DNA of 14,679 nucleotides. It comes from Pseudomonadota bacterium. GTDB taxonomy: Bacteria > Pseudomonadota > Alphaproteobacteria > Rhizobiales > Xanthobacteraceae. Where the stretch lies: positions 1 through 14,679 of the forward strand of contig JAFAFP010000034.1 in the NCBI GenBank assembly GCA_023423415.1, in the 5' to 3' direction. Below are positions 1 through 6,859 of the stretch, in pieces (position 1 is the first letter of the stretch; each line of letters begins with the position of its first letter). A model generated the notes under the pieces. The model was not told where the DNA came from. It saw only the letters and a program-made list of their open reading frames with translations, and did no database searches. Both the position numbers and the translations under genes were made by a program.

Positions 1-106
1 ACGCCCGCTTCCGAGCAGAAGCGGTGCCTGCCTGCGTTCCGCAAAAGACAATATCCAGATCATCGCGGAGCAGATCCTCGAGAACCTGCTCCGCATATGC
101 CAGCAT
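1..106 (-). CDS. mug: Mug-like mismatch-specific uracil/thymine DNA glycosylase, N-terminal fragment
   Basis: Only the first 35 codons are inside the window; the gene continues past base 1. The fragment contains LDIVFCGTQAGTASA (residues 17-31), which matches the start of the Mug/TDG family (UDG family 2), where a beta strand leads into the active-site loop. Mug enzymes remove uracil, ethenocytosine or thymine from mismatched DNA base pairs. In E. coli Mug this loop reads GINPG and its Asn is the catalytic residue; here it reads GTQAG (residues 23-27), so the Asn position holds Gln. The start ATG (106-104) overlaps the TAA of the upstream substrate-binding protein gene as TAATG, with no clear Shine-Dalgarno, so translation is probably coupled. 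A start further upstream cannot be excluded. The family call rests on a short stretch but the motif is distinctive. Confidence 0.75.
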   Translation of the reverse strand, partial: MLAYAEQVLEDLLRDDLDIVFCGTQAGTASARKRA

Positions 107-1047
107 TACTGCACGAAACGCGGATCGGCGAGTTTCGACAGATCAGGAATTTGCTTGATCACGCCAATTTCGAGCAAGAGATCGGCCGCTTCCTTTGAGA
201 ACTGCGCGTGCTCGCCGGCGAAAAATTTCTTGTTCGCCTCCCGATCCTGCCAACGCAGATACTTCGCCGAATTGCCGAACTGCTCGCCGGACTGCTTCAC
301 GTCGGCGCCCATGATCTCGTAGGCTTTCTTCTCGTCCTTCTTGATCATATCGAGCGCTTCGAAATAGCTCTTGGTCAGCGCCGTCACCGCCGCTTCGTTG
401 TCGGCGATGAATTTCGGCGTGCAGCCGAAGGTATCCATCACCATCGGATAATCGAGCGTGGTGGCGATGATCTTGCCGGCTTCCGGCTTGGCACGCACGG
501 CCGACAGGTATGGCTCATAGGTCATGGCCACATCGTTCTGCCCGGCGATGAAAGCCTGCGCCGCCGGCCCCGGCTCCATGTTCACCACTTTCACATCCTT
601 CACCGACAGGCCGTTCTTTTTCAGAAACCATGCCAGCGTGAAGTAAGGGGCGGTACCGGGCGCCGAAGCGGCAACGGTCTTGCCCTTCACATCCTTGATC
701 GATTTGACGTCGTTGCGCACGGCCATGCCGTCCGCGCCGTAAGATTTGTCGAGCTGGAACAGCTGCGTGGTCGCGACGCCATTGGCGTTCCACACCACCC
801 AGGTTTCCACCGTGGTCGCGGCGCATTGCACGTCGCCCGAGGCGATGGCGAGATGCCGGCTGGCCTGCGGGATCTTCTTGATGGTGACGTCGAGACCGTT
901 CTTGGCGAAGATCCCCGCCTCCTTCGCCAGCGTCAGCGGCGCAAAGCCGGTCCAGCCGGAAATGCCGATGTTGACCTTGGTTTGCGCCGACGCGGGACTG
1001 GCCAGCAGGGCAATCCCCGCTGCTGCCAGAAATGCCTTCATCTTCAT
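106..1047 (-). CDS. Periplasmic substrate-binding protein of a NitT/TauT-type ABC importer
   Basis: The 313-residue product starts with a clear signal peptide (MKMKAFLAAAG, hydrophobic core, ASA-Q cleavage near residue 21). The mature protein has the layout of the NrtA/SsuA/TauA superfamily (NMT1/THI5-like fold): a first lobe with GWTGFAPLTLAKEAGIF, then a hinge and second lobe around VKGKTVAASAPGTAPYF, and a C-terminal helical part. It would capture a small solute in the periplasm for the ATPase and permeases encoded at 3554-5915. The start at 1047 is preferred over an upstream ATG at 1119 because GGAGGG (1057-1052) sits just ahead of it and the signal peptide begins there. The gene is divergent from the importer operon and overlaps the following mug-like gene by one base. 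Family members take nitrate, sulfonates, taurine, pyrimidines or aromatic acids; the ligand cannot be read from the sequence. Confidence 0.9.
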   Translation of the reverse strand: MKMKAFLAAAGIALLASPASAQTKVNIGISGWTGFAPLTLAKEAGIFAKNGLDVTIKKIPQASRHLAIASGDVQCAATTVETWVVWNANGVATTQLFQLDKSYGADGMAVRNDVKSIKDVKGKTVAASAPGTAPYFTLAWFLKKNGLSVKDVKVVNMEPGPAAQAFIAGQNDVAMTYEPYLSAVRAKPEAGKIIATTLDYPMVMDTFGCTPKFIADNEAAVTALTKSYFEALDMIKKDEKKAYEIMGADVKQSGEQFGNSAKYLRWQDREANKKFFAGEHAQFSKEAADLLLEIGVIKQIPDLSKLADPRFVQ

Positions 1048-1120
1048 ATGACCCTCCGGTTGGACAGCCGGTTGTCCGGCTTTGCGGGCATGGCACCACG
1101 CCGCCGAACCCGGAGTCAAT

Positions 1121-1138
1121 TATGCAAAAATTAGCATA
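1121..1138. promoter_or_regulatory. Candidate operator, inverted repeat TATGC-N8-GCATA
   Basis: Two perfect 5-bp arms (TATGC at 1121-1125 and GCATA at 1134-1138) flank an A/T-rich 8-bp spacer in an otherwise G/C-rich intergenic region between divergent genes. This size and placement suit a dimeric regulator such as a LysR- or GntR-type protein, but no regulator gene for the transport cluster lies in the window. TTGACT lies beside it on the minus strand (1119-1114) without a good -10. Confidence 0.35.
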
Positions 1139-1176
1139 CCGGTTTCCTTCAGCACCGCGATGCGGGCCGGGCGGCA

Positions 1177-1205
1177 TTGTTTAGCCGCGGCTTATCCGGG
1201 ATAGT
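1177..1205 (+). promoter_or_regulatory. Weak sigma-70-like promoter candidate for the M24/importer operon
   Basis: TTGTTT (1177-1182) and GATAGT (1200-1205) are separated by 17 bp, about 100 bp ahead of the first gene. The hexamers match the consensus at 3 and 4 of 6 positions, so this is only a candidate. Confidence 0.25.
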
Positions 1206-1303
1206 GCCGCCGCCCCCGGTCCGGCAGCCGCCCCGGGTGGAAAAAGCATCACCCGATGCGCAAGGATTGCACAATCAAGAAGACGCGCCGGAAGGATCCG
1301 TCC

Positions 1304-2491
1304 ATGAGCGACCGCAGACTGAACCCCATTTCCGATGCCGAGCTGAACCGGCGCTGGGCGGCGATCCGCGCCGGCATGAAGGACCGCGGCATCGACGCGC
1401 TGGTCATGCAGAACAACAACGACTGGCTGGGTGGCTATGTGAAGTGGTTCACCGATTTCCCAGCCTATAACGGCTATCCGCGTACGGTCATCTTCCATGC
1501 CGATGATGCGATGACCGTGGTGGATATGGGCCCGAGCGGCTCGCGCCGAAATCTTAGCGGGCAGAACAAAGCGCAGCGCGGTGTCGGCGAACTGATCTGC
1601 ACGCCGGCCTTCACGTCGATCTTCTATACCGACGGCTACCAGGGCGAGCTGACGCTCGGCGAGTTGAAACGGCGAGGATATAAGCGGATCGGGATGCTCG
1701 GCCAGGGCGCGATGCCCTACAAGTTCGCTTCCCAGATCGTGACCGGCCTCGCCGGCTCGGCCGATATCGTGGACGCGACCGAATGGGTCGATGCCATCAA
1801 GGCGATCAAGAGCGAGGAAGAGATGATCCTCGTGCGCCGCTGCGCCGAGATGCAGGACGAAATCTTCGCGCGCATCTGTCGCAAGATCAAACCCGGAACG
1901 CGGGACAACGACATCACCGCGCTGGCGCAATATGAAGGCCGGCTCTTGGGCAGCGAACAGGGTCTGTTCCTCGGCTCATCGGCGCCGCTCGGACAGCCAG
2001 CGAATTTTCAGGACCGCTACATGCAGGGTCGCGTGCTGCAGGAGGGCGACCAGTTCTCGCTGCTGATCGAGAATGCGGGCCCCGGCGGCATGTATACCGA
2101 AATCGCGCGGACCGTGGTGTTCGGCAAGGCGTCGAACGAACTGCTCGACGGCTTTGCGACCGTGAAGGAAGCGCAGGACCATACCCTGTCGAAGATCAAG
2201 CCGGGCGTGCCTTGCCGTGACATCGCCGCAGCCCACGATGCCTTCATGGCGGCACGCGGCATCGGTCCGGAAAAGCGCCTCTATGCACACGGACAGGGTT
2301 ACGATCTCGTCGAGCGGCCGCTGATCCGCGAGGACGAGACCATGTCGATCGAGGCCGGAATGAACCTCGCCGTCCATCCCGGATACGAAACGTCGTCACA
2401 ATGGGCGGTGATCTGCGACAATTACCTTATCGGCAAGGATGGTCCCGGCGAATGCTTGCACAAGACACCGAAGCAGATATTCGAATTGTGA
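1304..2491 (+). CDS. M24-fold (creatinase/aminopeptidase P-like) hydrolase with atypical active site
   Basis: The 395-residue product has the two-domain layout of the creatinase/Xaa-Pro peptidase family: an N-terminal creatinase-like domain (about 1-170) and a C-terminal pita-bread domain (about 175-385). In M24 metallopeptidases five residues (Asp, Asp, His, Glu, Glu) bind two metals. Here the aligned places read Glu256 (IENAG), Glu266 (YTEIART), His329 (AHGQG), His358 (AVHPG) and no Glu near residues 370-372 (AVICDNY). Most ligands are therefore changed, as in non-peptidase members such as creatinase, so a C-N hydrolase or lyase acting on a small molecule is more likely than a peptidase. 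The start at 1304 has GGAAGGA seven bases upstream; an upstream in-frame start at 1256 lacks this. It is the first gene of the importer operon, which suggests that it acts on the imported compound. Confidence 0.85.
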   Translation: MSDRRLNPISDAELNRRWAAIRAGMKDRGIDALVMQNNNDWLGGYVKWFTDFPAYNGYPRTVIFHADDAMTVVDMGPSGSRRNLSGQNKAQRGVGELICTPAFTSIFYTDGYQGELTLGELKRRGYKRIGMLGQGAMPYKFASQIVTGLAGSADIVDATEWVDAIKAIKSEEEMILVRRCAEMQDEIFARICRKIKPGTRDNDITALAQYEGRLLGSEQGLFLGSSAPLGQPANFQDRYMQGRVLQEGDQFSLLIENAGPGGMYTEIARTVVFGKASNELLDGFATVKEAQDHTLSKIKPGVPCRDIAAAHDAFMAARGIGPEKRLYAHGQGYDLVERPLIREDETMSIEAGMNLAVHPGYETSSQWAVICDNYLIGKDGPGECLHKTPKQIFEL

Positions 2492-2516
2492 TCGCCATCG
2501 AGGGATGGAACTGCCG

Positions 2517-3461
2517 ATGAAGACCGACATCCTCTATTTCGGATCGTTTCCCGACGCGACGGTGGCCGAACTCAATCGCCGCTACAACGTGCATCATTAT
2601 TTCAATTTGCCGAAGCCGGACGATATTTCATCCGATCTCGCAAAGAGCATTCGCGCGATCGCGACCGAAGCCAATCGCGGCCTGACGCGCACTATTCTCG
2701 ACAAGCTGCCGAATGTCGAAATGATTTCCGTCTTCGGCGTCGGCACCGATGCGGTCGACCTGAAAGCCGCGAAAGAGCGCGGCATTCCGGTGACCAATAC
2801 GCCGGACATCATCGGGCCGGAGGTCGCCGATCTTGCGATCGGGCTGATGCTGGCGTCCGCAAGGCAAATCATCTTCGCGGATCACTATGCGCGCTCGGGC
2901 GACTGGGCGAAGAAAGGACCGCTGCCGCTGGGACGTAGCGTCGCCAACAAGACCTGCGGCGTGATCGGGCTTGGCGGCATCGGCCGCGCCATCGCCGACC
3001 GGGCGACGGCGTTCCGCATGCGGGTGCTCTACAACGCAACGCGCGAGAAGAAGGACGTGCCCTACACCTATGTCGGCGATCTCGTCGAACTGGCGCGAGA
3101 GAGCGATTTTCTCATGATTGCCTGCAAGGGCGGACCGGAGACGCGTCACCTCGTGGCGCGCGAGGTGATCGATGCGGTCGGACCGGCCGGCACGCTGATC
3201 AATGTCGCACGCGGCAGCGTGGTCGATGAGGAGGCGATGATCGATGCGCTCACGCACAAGCGTCTTGGCTTTGCCGCGCTCGACGTGTTCGAAAGCGAGC
3301 CGAACTTCGACAAGCGCCTGCTCGATTTCCCGAATGTCATCCTGCAGCCCCACCAAGGCACCGCCGCAATCGAAACGCGGACGGCCATGGGACAGCTCAT
3401 GATCGACAATCTTGTCGCGCATTTTGAGAAAAAGCCGCTGCTGACCCCGGTGACGACCTGA
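2517..3461 (+). CDS. D-isomer-specific 2-hydroxyacid dehydrogenase (NAD(P)-dependent)
   Basis: This 314-residue protein has the length and architecture of the glyoxylate/hydroxypyruvate reductase branch of the family, which interconverts 2-oxoacids and D-2-hydroxyacids in the cytosol. The Rossmann motif GLGGIG is at residues 151-156. The catalytic triad is complete: Arg232 in VARGS, Glu261 in DVFESEP, and His279 in LQPHQG. The start at 2517 is preferred because GAGGGA (2500-2505) lies upstream at usable distance; an alternative ATG at 2505 would add four residues. It begins 25 bases after the M24 gene stop, so the two are surely co-transcribed. It may reduce a 2-oxoacid released from the imported compound; the substrate cannot be told from sequence. 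Confidence 0.92.
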   Translation: MKTDILYFGSFPDATVAELNRRYNVHHYFNLPKPDDISSDLAKSIRAIATEANRGLTRTILDKLPNVEMISVFGVGTDAVDLKAAKERGIPVTNTPDIIGPEVADLAIGLMLASARQIIFADHYARSGDWAKKGPLPLGRSVANKTCGVIGLGGIGRAIADRATAFRMRVLYNATREKKDVPYTYVGDLVELARESDFLMIACKGGPETRHLVAREVIDAVGPAGTLINVARGSVVDEEAMIDALTHKRLGFAALDVFESEPNFDKRLLDFPNVILQPHQGTAAIETRTAMGQLMIDNLVAHFEKKPLLTPVTT

Positions 3462-3553
3462 CCCGCTTGGCGGCGAGACAATTGCCGTGCAAGATCGAAT
3501 GACAGAACGGCGACAAGCCGTCGCGATTCACCGGGTGGGAAGTGCAGTGGGAC

Positions 3554-4348
3554 ATGAGCCAGCAGCCGCAGATCGTCGTCGATAAAGTCAGTCATCTGTA
3601 CAGGCCGCCAACCGGCCGCCCCGTTCTGGCGCTGGAAGACATTTCGCTCGATGTGCGGCCGCAGGAATTCCTGGCGCTGCTGGGACCATCGGGCTGCGGT
3701 AAATCCACCCTTCTCTATTTGATCGGCGGCTTTATCCCGATCGAGACAGGGACAATTACGGTTGGCGGCAAGCCGGTAAAGGAACCTGGGCCGGACCGCG
3801 GCATCGTGTTCCAGCATTTCGCTCTATTTCCCTGGAAAACGGTGCGCGACAATGTGCTCTACGGCCTCGAGAAGGCCGGTCTGCCGCGCGCAGAACGCGA
3901 ACGCAAGGCCCAGCATTTCATCGATCTTGTCGGCCTTACCGGATTTGAAGACAGCTATCCGTCGCAATTGTCCGGCGGCATGAAGCAACGCACAGCGATT
4001 GCCCGCACGCTCGCGATTGATCCTGATATCCTTTTGATGGACGAACCGTTTGGCGCGCTCGACGCGCAGACGCGGCACCTGATGCAGATGGAGTTGCTGA
4101 ACATCTGGCAGAAACGGCCGAAGACGGTGATCTTCGTCACCCATGATGTGCAGGAAGCGGTCTATCTCGCCGATCGTATCGCGGTGATGTCGGCGCGGCC
4201 GGGCCGTATCAAGACCATCGTTGAGAACAAGCTCGATCGTGCCGATCCCGGCCTGTTCAAGTCACAGGCCTTCGCCGAAAAAGTTGATGATATCTGGAAC
4301 CTCGTGCGCGCCGAAGCGATGAAAATGCAGGGCGTCCGCGCGTCATGA
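3554..4348 (+). CDS. ABC importer ATPase, NitT/TauT (SsuB/TauB/NrtD) type
   Basis: The 264-residue protein carries all ATP-binding cassette motifs: Walker A GPSGCGKST (44-52), signature LSGGMKQR (139-146), Walker B ILLMDEP with Asp163 and Glu164, and the H-loop His197 in VTHD. Length and the sequence around HFALFPWKTVRDN (Q-loop region) fit the nitrate/sulfonate/taurine importer ATPases. It energises uptake through the two permeases that follow. ATG 3554 is chosen over the GTG at 3542, which has a purine-rich stretch too close to serve it. The gene follows a 92-bp gap after the dehydrogenase gene, with a small GCGAC/GTCGC stem at 3510-3524, and it ends in an ATGA overlap with the first permease. 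Confidence 0.95.
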   Translation: MSQQPQIVVDKVSHLYRPPTGRPVLALEDISLDVRPQEFLALLGPSGCGKSTLLYLIGGFIPIETGTITVGGKPVKEPGPDRGIVFQHFALFPWKTVRDNVLYGLEKAGLPRAERERKAQHFIDLVGLTGFEDSYPSQLSGGMKQRTAIARTLAIDPDILLMDEPFGALDAQTRHLMQMELLNIWQKRPKTVIFVTHDVQEAVYLADRIAVMSARPGRIKTIVENKLDRADPGLFKSQAFAEKVDDIWNLVRAEAMKMQGVRAS

Positions 4349-5085
4349 AGACCGTGATCCGCTATCTCCCACTGCTGATCCTCGCGATCGCGTGGGAGGC
4401 GGCGTCACGGCTGCAACTTGTCTCGTCGCTCGCTCTACCGCCATTGTCGGATGTCATCGCCGCATGGTGGGACCTGCTCAGGAGCGGCGAACTTCTGACC
4501 AATGCTGCGGCGTCGCTGTGGCGCGCGAGCGCAGGACTGTTTCTCTCCATCGTAATCGGCGCGACGCTCGGCATCTTCATGGCGTGGTGGCGCCCTGTGA
4601 ATGTGGCGCTCGGCCCGCTGGTCGAAGCGCTCTATCCCATGCCGAAATCCGCGCTGATCCCGGTCACAGTGATCTGGCTTGGCTTTGGCGACGGCTCGAA
4701 AATCCTGTTGATCCTGCTCGGCTGCATGCTGCCGATCACCATCGGCGCCTATAACGGCGCGCGCAGCAGCGATCAGGCGCTGGTCTGGTCGGCGCGCAGC
4801 ATGGGCGCAAGCCGCATGCGCATGCTGTGGGACGTGGTGGTGCCGAGCGCAACGCCGGAATTGCTGAACGGCATCCGGACGGCCCTCGCGTTGTCCTTCA
4901 TTCTTCTCGTCAGTTCCGAACTGATCGTCGCACGCGAAGGCCTTGGCTATCTGATCGGATCGCTCGGGGCGAATGGCTCTTACGACGCGATGTATGCCGT
5001 GGTGCTGACCGTCGCCTTTATCGGCTTTGCCGCCGACCGCGTTTATCAGCTGTTTCAAGACCGGATGCTGCGATGGCAACAGTGA
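4345..5085 (+). CDS. ABC importer permease, NitT/TauT type, first of two
   Basis: This 246-residue inner-membrane protein has about six hydrophobic helices (near 5-22, 61-82, 98-114, 119-138, 179-197 and 213-233). Its cytoplasmic EAA loop (SARSMGAS ... VVPSATPELLNG, about 149-176) is the contact to the ATPase. The start ATG overlaps the ATPase stop as ATGA, giving translational coupling. The next permease starts inside its last codons. The sequence PMPK...WLGFGDGSK (98-119) recurs in the second permease, so the two arose by duplication and probably form a heterodimeric channel. Confidence 0.93.
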   Translation: MKTVIRYLPLLILAIAWEAASRLQLVSSLALPPLSDVIAAWWDLLRSGELLTNAAASLWRASAGLFLSIVIGATLGIFMAWWRPVNVALGPLVEALYPMPKSALIPVTVIWLGFGDGSKILLILLGCMLPITIGAYNGARSSDQALVWSARSMGASRMRMLWDVVVPSATPELLNGIRTALALSFILLVSSELIVAREGLGYLIGSLGANGSYDAMYAVVLTVAFIGFAADRVYQLFQDRMLRWQQ

Positions 5086-5915
5086 CGCACTCCGCTCCGC
5101 AGATTGATGATGGCGGCCGATCCGTCATTCATAAAATATTGCGCGGCGCCGGATGGTTCCTCGCGCATACCGGATCGATCATCGCGCTGGCAATCGCCTG
5201 GGAATGGCTGGCACGGAGCGGTCTCGTCACACCGTTCCAGCTACCGACCCTGAGCTCGGTATTGGAGCGGATCTGGGCCAACGCGATGAGCGGCGATCTT
5301 TTCATCAATCTTGGCGTGACGATCTATCGTGCGCTCGCCGGCTTTTTCATCGCGGCGATCGTCGGTGTGCTGCTCGGCATGGCAATGTCGCGGATCGCAA
5401 TCGTGCGCTGGTTCTTCGACCCGATCGTGTCGGTCGGCTTTCCGATGCCGAAGGTGGCGTTCCTGCCGGTCATCATCCTGTGGCTCGGCGTCTATGACGC
5501 ATCGAAGATCACGATGATCGTGGTGGATGCCGCGTTCCCCGTGATCACCGCGACTATCGTTGGTCTTCGCAGCGTCGACCAATATCTGCTCTGGTCGGCG
5601 CGCAACATGGGCGCGAGCAAGCGCGAACTGCTCTGGCAAATCGCCCTGCCCGCCGCATTGCCGCAGATCCTGACCGGCTTGCAGGTGGCGCTGCCGATCG
5701 CGCTGATCCTTGCCGTCTTCACCGAAATGGTGATGGGCGGTTATGGCCTCGGTGGCGCGATGATGCAGGCCTCGCGCTTTGCCGACTCGCGTGGCGTATT
5801 CGCCGGAATTCTGGAGATCGCCGTGGTCGGCTATGTCCTGGTCAAGGCCATGACCGTTCTGCGCCGCCGCTTGCTGATATGGCATCAGGAAGCGATGGCG
5901 CCGAGCACGGTGTGA
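5073..5915 (+). CDS. ABC importer permease, NitT/TauT type, second of two
   Basis: The 280-residue product is a second binding-protein-dependent transport permease. It has a longer hydrophilic N-terminus (1-27), helices near 30-48, 86-106, 128-142, 147-166, 204-222 and 244-262, and an EAA loop at about 175-202 (SARNMGAS ... LPAALPQILTG). It starts at ATG 5073 within the 3' end of the first permease gene (13-bp overlap). A longer reading frame from 4827 is merely the out-of-frame shadow of the first permease. Most SsuC/TauC-type importers have one permease gene that forms a homodimer; two different ones here point to a heterodimer, as in some pyrimidine- and aromatic-acid-type importers of this family. 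It is the last gene of the operon. Confidence 0.93.
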   Translation: MATVTHSAPQIDDGGRSVIHKILRGAGWFLAHTGSIIALAIAWEWLARSGLVTPFQLPTLSSVLERIWANAMSGDLFINLGVTIYRALAGFFIAAIVGVLLGMAMSRIAIVRWFFDPIVSVGFPMPKVAFLPVIILWLGVYDASKITMIVVDAAFPVITATIVGLRSVDQYLLWSARNMGASKRELLWQIALPAALPQILTGLQVALPIALILAVFTEMVMGGYGLGGAMMQASRFADSRGVFAGILEIAVVGYVLVKAMTVLRRRLLIWHQEAMAPSTV

Positions 5916-5953
5916 TTGTCCGGTGCGCGAACACGGAAATGATCAAGTGTTTG

Positions 5954-5977
5954 TTGTCCCCATCTTCGCGGGGACGA
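5954..5977. terminator. Hairpin in the convergent gap after the permease operon
   Basis: UUGUCCCC (5954-5961) can pair with GGGGACGA (5970-5977), giving an 8-bp stem with one G-U pair and an 8-base loop. It sits between the plus-strand permease stop (5915) and the minus-strand hydrolase stop (5985), where a bidirectional terminator is expected. There is no T-run on either side, so Rho-independent termination is doubtful; it may instead be a copy of a short dispersed palindrome. Confidence 0.4.
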
Positions 5978-5984
5978 CCCCAAC

Positions 5985-6773
5985 TCACTCCTCGAAGATC
6001 GCCACCGCTCTCGTCCATCCAGCCGAGCCGCCCTTCACCTTCACCGGGAAGCACGAGACCATGAAGCCCGAAGGTGGAAGCTGCTCGAGATTGTGCAGCT
6101 TCTCGATGTGGCAATAGCCAATGTCGCGGCCGGCCTTATGTCCTTCCCAGATGATCGAAGGATCGCCTTCCTTCGCATAGGTCTGCGCAGTGAATGAGAA
6201 CGGCGCATCCCAGCTCCAGCCATCGATGCCGGTGACGCGCACGCCACGTTCGGTCAGATACAACGTTGCCTCGCGTCCCATGCCGCAGCCGGAATCGACG
6301 TAATCGGCATCGCCATATTTCGCGCCGGCCGCAGTGTTCACCAGCACAATTTCCAGTGGCCGCAGCGTGTGGCCGATGCGCTCAAGCTCTTTTTCGACGT
6401 CGTGTGCGGTGACGACATAGCCCGCGGGAAAATGCCGGAAATCGAGTTTTACGCCGGGCTGGAAGCACCAGTCGAGCGGCACCTGATCGATCGTCATCGC
6501 CGGCTTCGGCGCGCCGAGGGCATGATCCATCGTCGGATGATAGTGGTACGGCGCGTCGAGATGCGTGCCGTTGTGGGTTGTGATCTGGACCCTCTCCACC
6601 GCCCAGCCGGCGCTGTCCGGCAGGTCGCTAGCCTGCAATCCGGGGAAGAAGCCACGAATCCGGTCGATGGTCTGGTCGTGCCGCAGATATTCGATCTTCG
6701 GCAGCGCCACCGGTGGATCACTCGCCACGTCACTTTCCAGCGGGATTGAGATATCGACGATACGGCGGGCCAT
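5985..6773 (-). CDS. Cyclase-family metal-dependent hydrolase (KynB/isatin hydrolase fold)
   Basis: The 262-residue protein carries the defining metal-binding motif HxGTHxDxPxH as HNGTHLDAPYH, with His67, His71, Asp73 and His77. This is the signature of the family that includes kynurenine formamidase KynB and isatin hydrolase, which open amide or lactam bonds using a divalent metal (Zn or Mn). The N-terminus MARRIVDISIPL is typical, so the start at 6773 is chosen over an upstream in-frame ATG at 6845; an AGGA lies about ten bases before it. The length is longer than KynB (about 210) and near that of the isatin hydrolase-type members. It is convergent with the importer operon and divergent from the Bug/CoA operon, so it may hydrolyse a compound that either transporter brings in. 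The exact substrate is not evident. Confidence 0.88.
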   Translation of the reverse strand: MARRIVDISIPLESDVASDPPVALPKIEYLRHDQTIDRIRGFFPGLQASDLPDSAGWAVERVQITTHNGTHLDAPYHYHPTMDHALGAPKPAMTIDQVPLDWCFQPGVKLDFRHFPAGYVVTAHDVEKELERIGHTLRPLEIVLVNTAAGAKYGDADYVDSGCGMGREATLYLTERGVRVTGIDGWSWDAPFSFTAQTYAKEGDPSIIWEGHKAGRDIGYCHIEKLHNLEQLPPSGFMVSCFPVKVKGGSAGWTRAVAIFEE

Positions 6774-6807
6774 GCGGGCAGGTGTCCTGATGCGTTGTCT
6801 TTGTGCG

Positions 6808-6836
6808 TTGACGAGAATAAACCCCTCGCCTAGCGT
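6808..6836 (+). promoter_or_regulatory. Candidate sigma-70-like promoter for the Bug/CoA-enzyme operon
   Basis: TTGACG (6808-6813) and TAGCGT (6831-6836) are spaced by 17 bp, 23 bp ahead of the start codon at 6860. The -35 fits the consensus at 5 of 6 positions but the -10 only at 3. The 86-bp gap also has to hold the minus-strand promoter for the hydrolase gene, for which only a weak TTGTTG/TTTATT pair was seen. Confidence 0.4.
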
Positions 6837-6859
6837 TTCCAACAAAGTGGAGATAAGGA

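Larger units (their letters stand above)
1048..1303. promoter_or_regulatory. Divergent control region between binding-protein gene and importer operon
   Basis: This 256-bp gap must hold the promoters of both the minus-strand binding-protein gene and the plus-strand M24 operon. It contains an inverted repeat at 1121-1138, a weak plus-strand promoter candidate at 1177-1205, and a small hairpin next to the Shine-Dalgarno of the binding-protein gene (GGACA at 1062-1066, TGTCC at 1073-1077). No conserved small ORF with a convincing ribosome binding site was seen. Confidence 0.6.

Noticed and set aside
208..1134. Long plus-strand open frame (308 aa) opposite the substrate-binding protein gene
   Set aside because: It is His/Arg-rich, has no recognisable fold, and is the antisense shadow of a gene with signal peptide and ribosome binding site. 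Such shadows are common in G/C-rich DNA.
1304..2491. Calling the M24 protein a Xaa-Pro aminopeptidase
   Set aside because: The fold fits but the metal-binding residues needed for peptidase activity are mostly changed, so a peptidase name would mislead.
2628..3422. Minus-strand open frame opposite the 2-hydroxyacid dehydrogenase
   Set aside because: It is an antisense shadow rich in Arg, His and Asp with no family motif, while the plus strand holds a complete catalytic triad.
4827..5072. Upstream extension of the second permease gene
   Set aside because: The extra 82 codons are the out-of-frame reading of the first permease and give an Arg-rich non-membrane sequence; ATG 5073 begins the proper protein.
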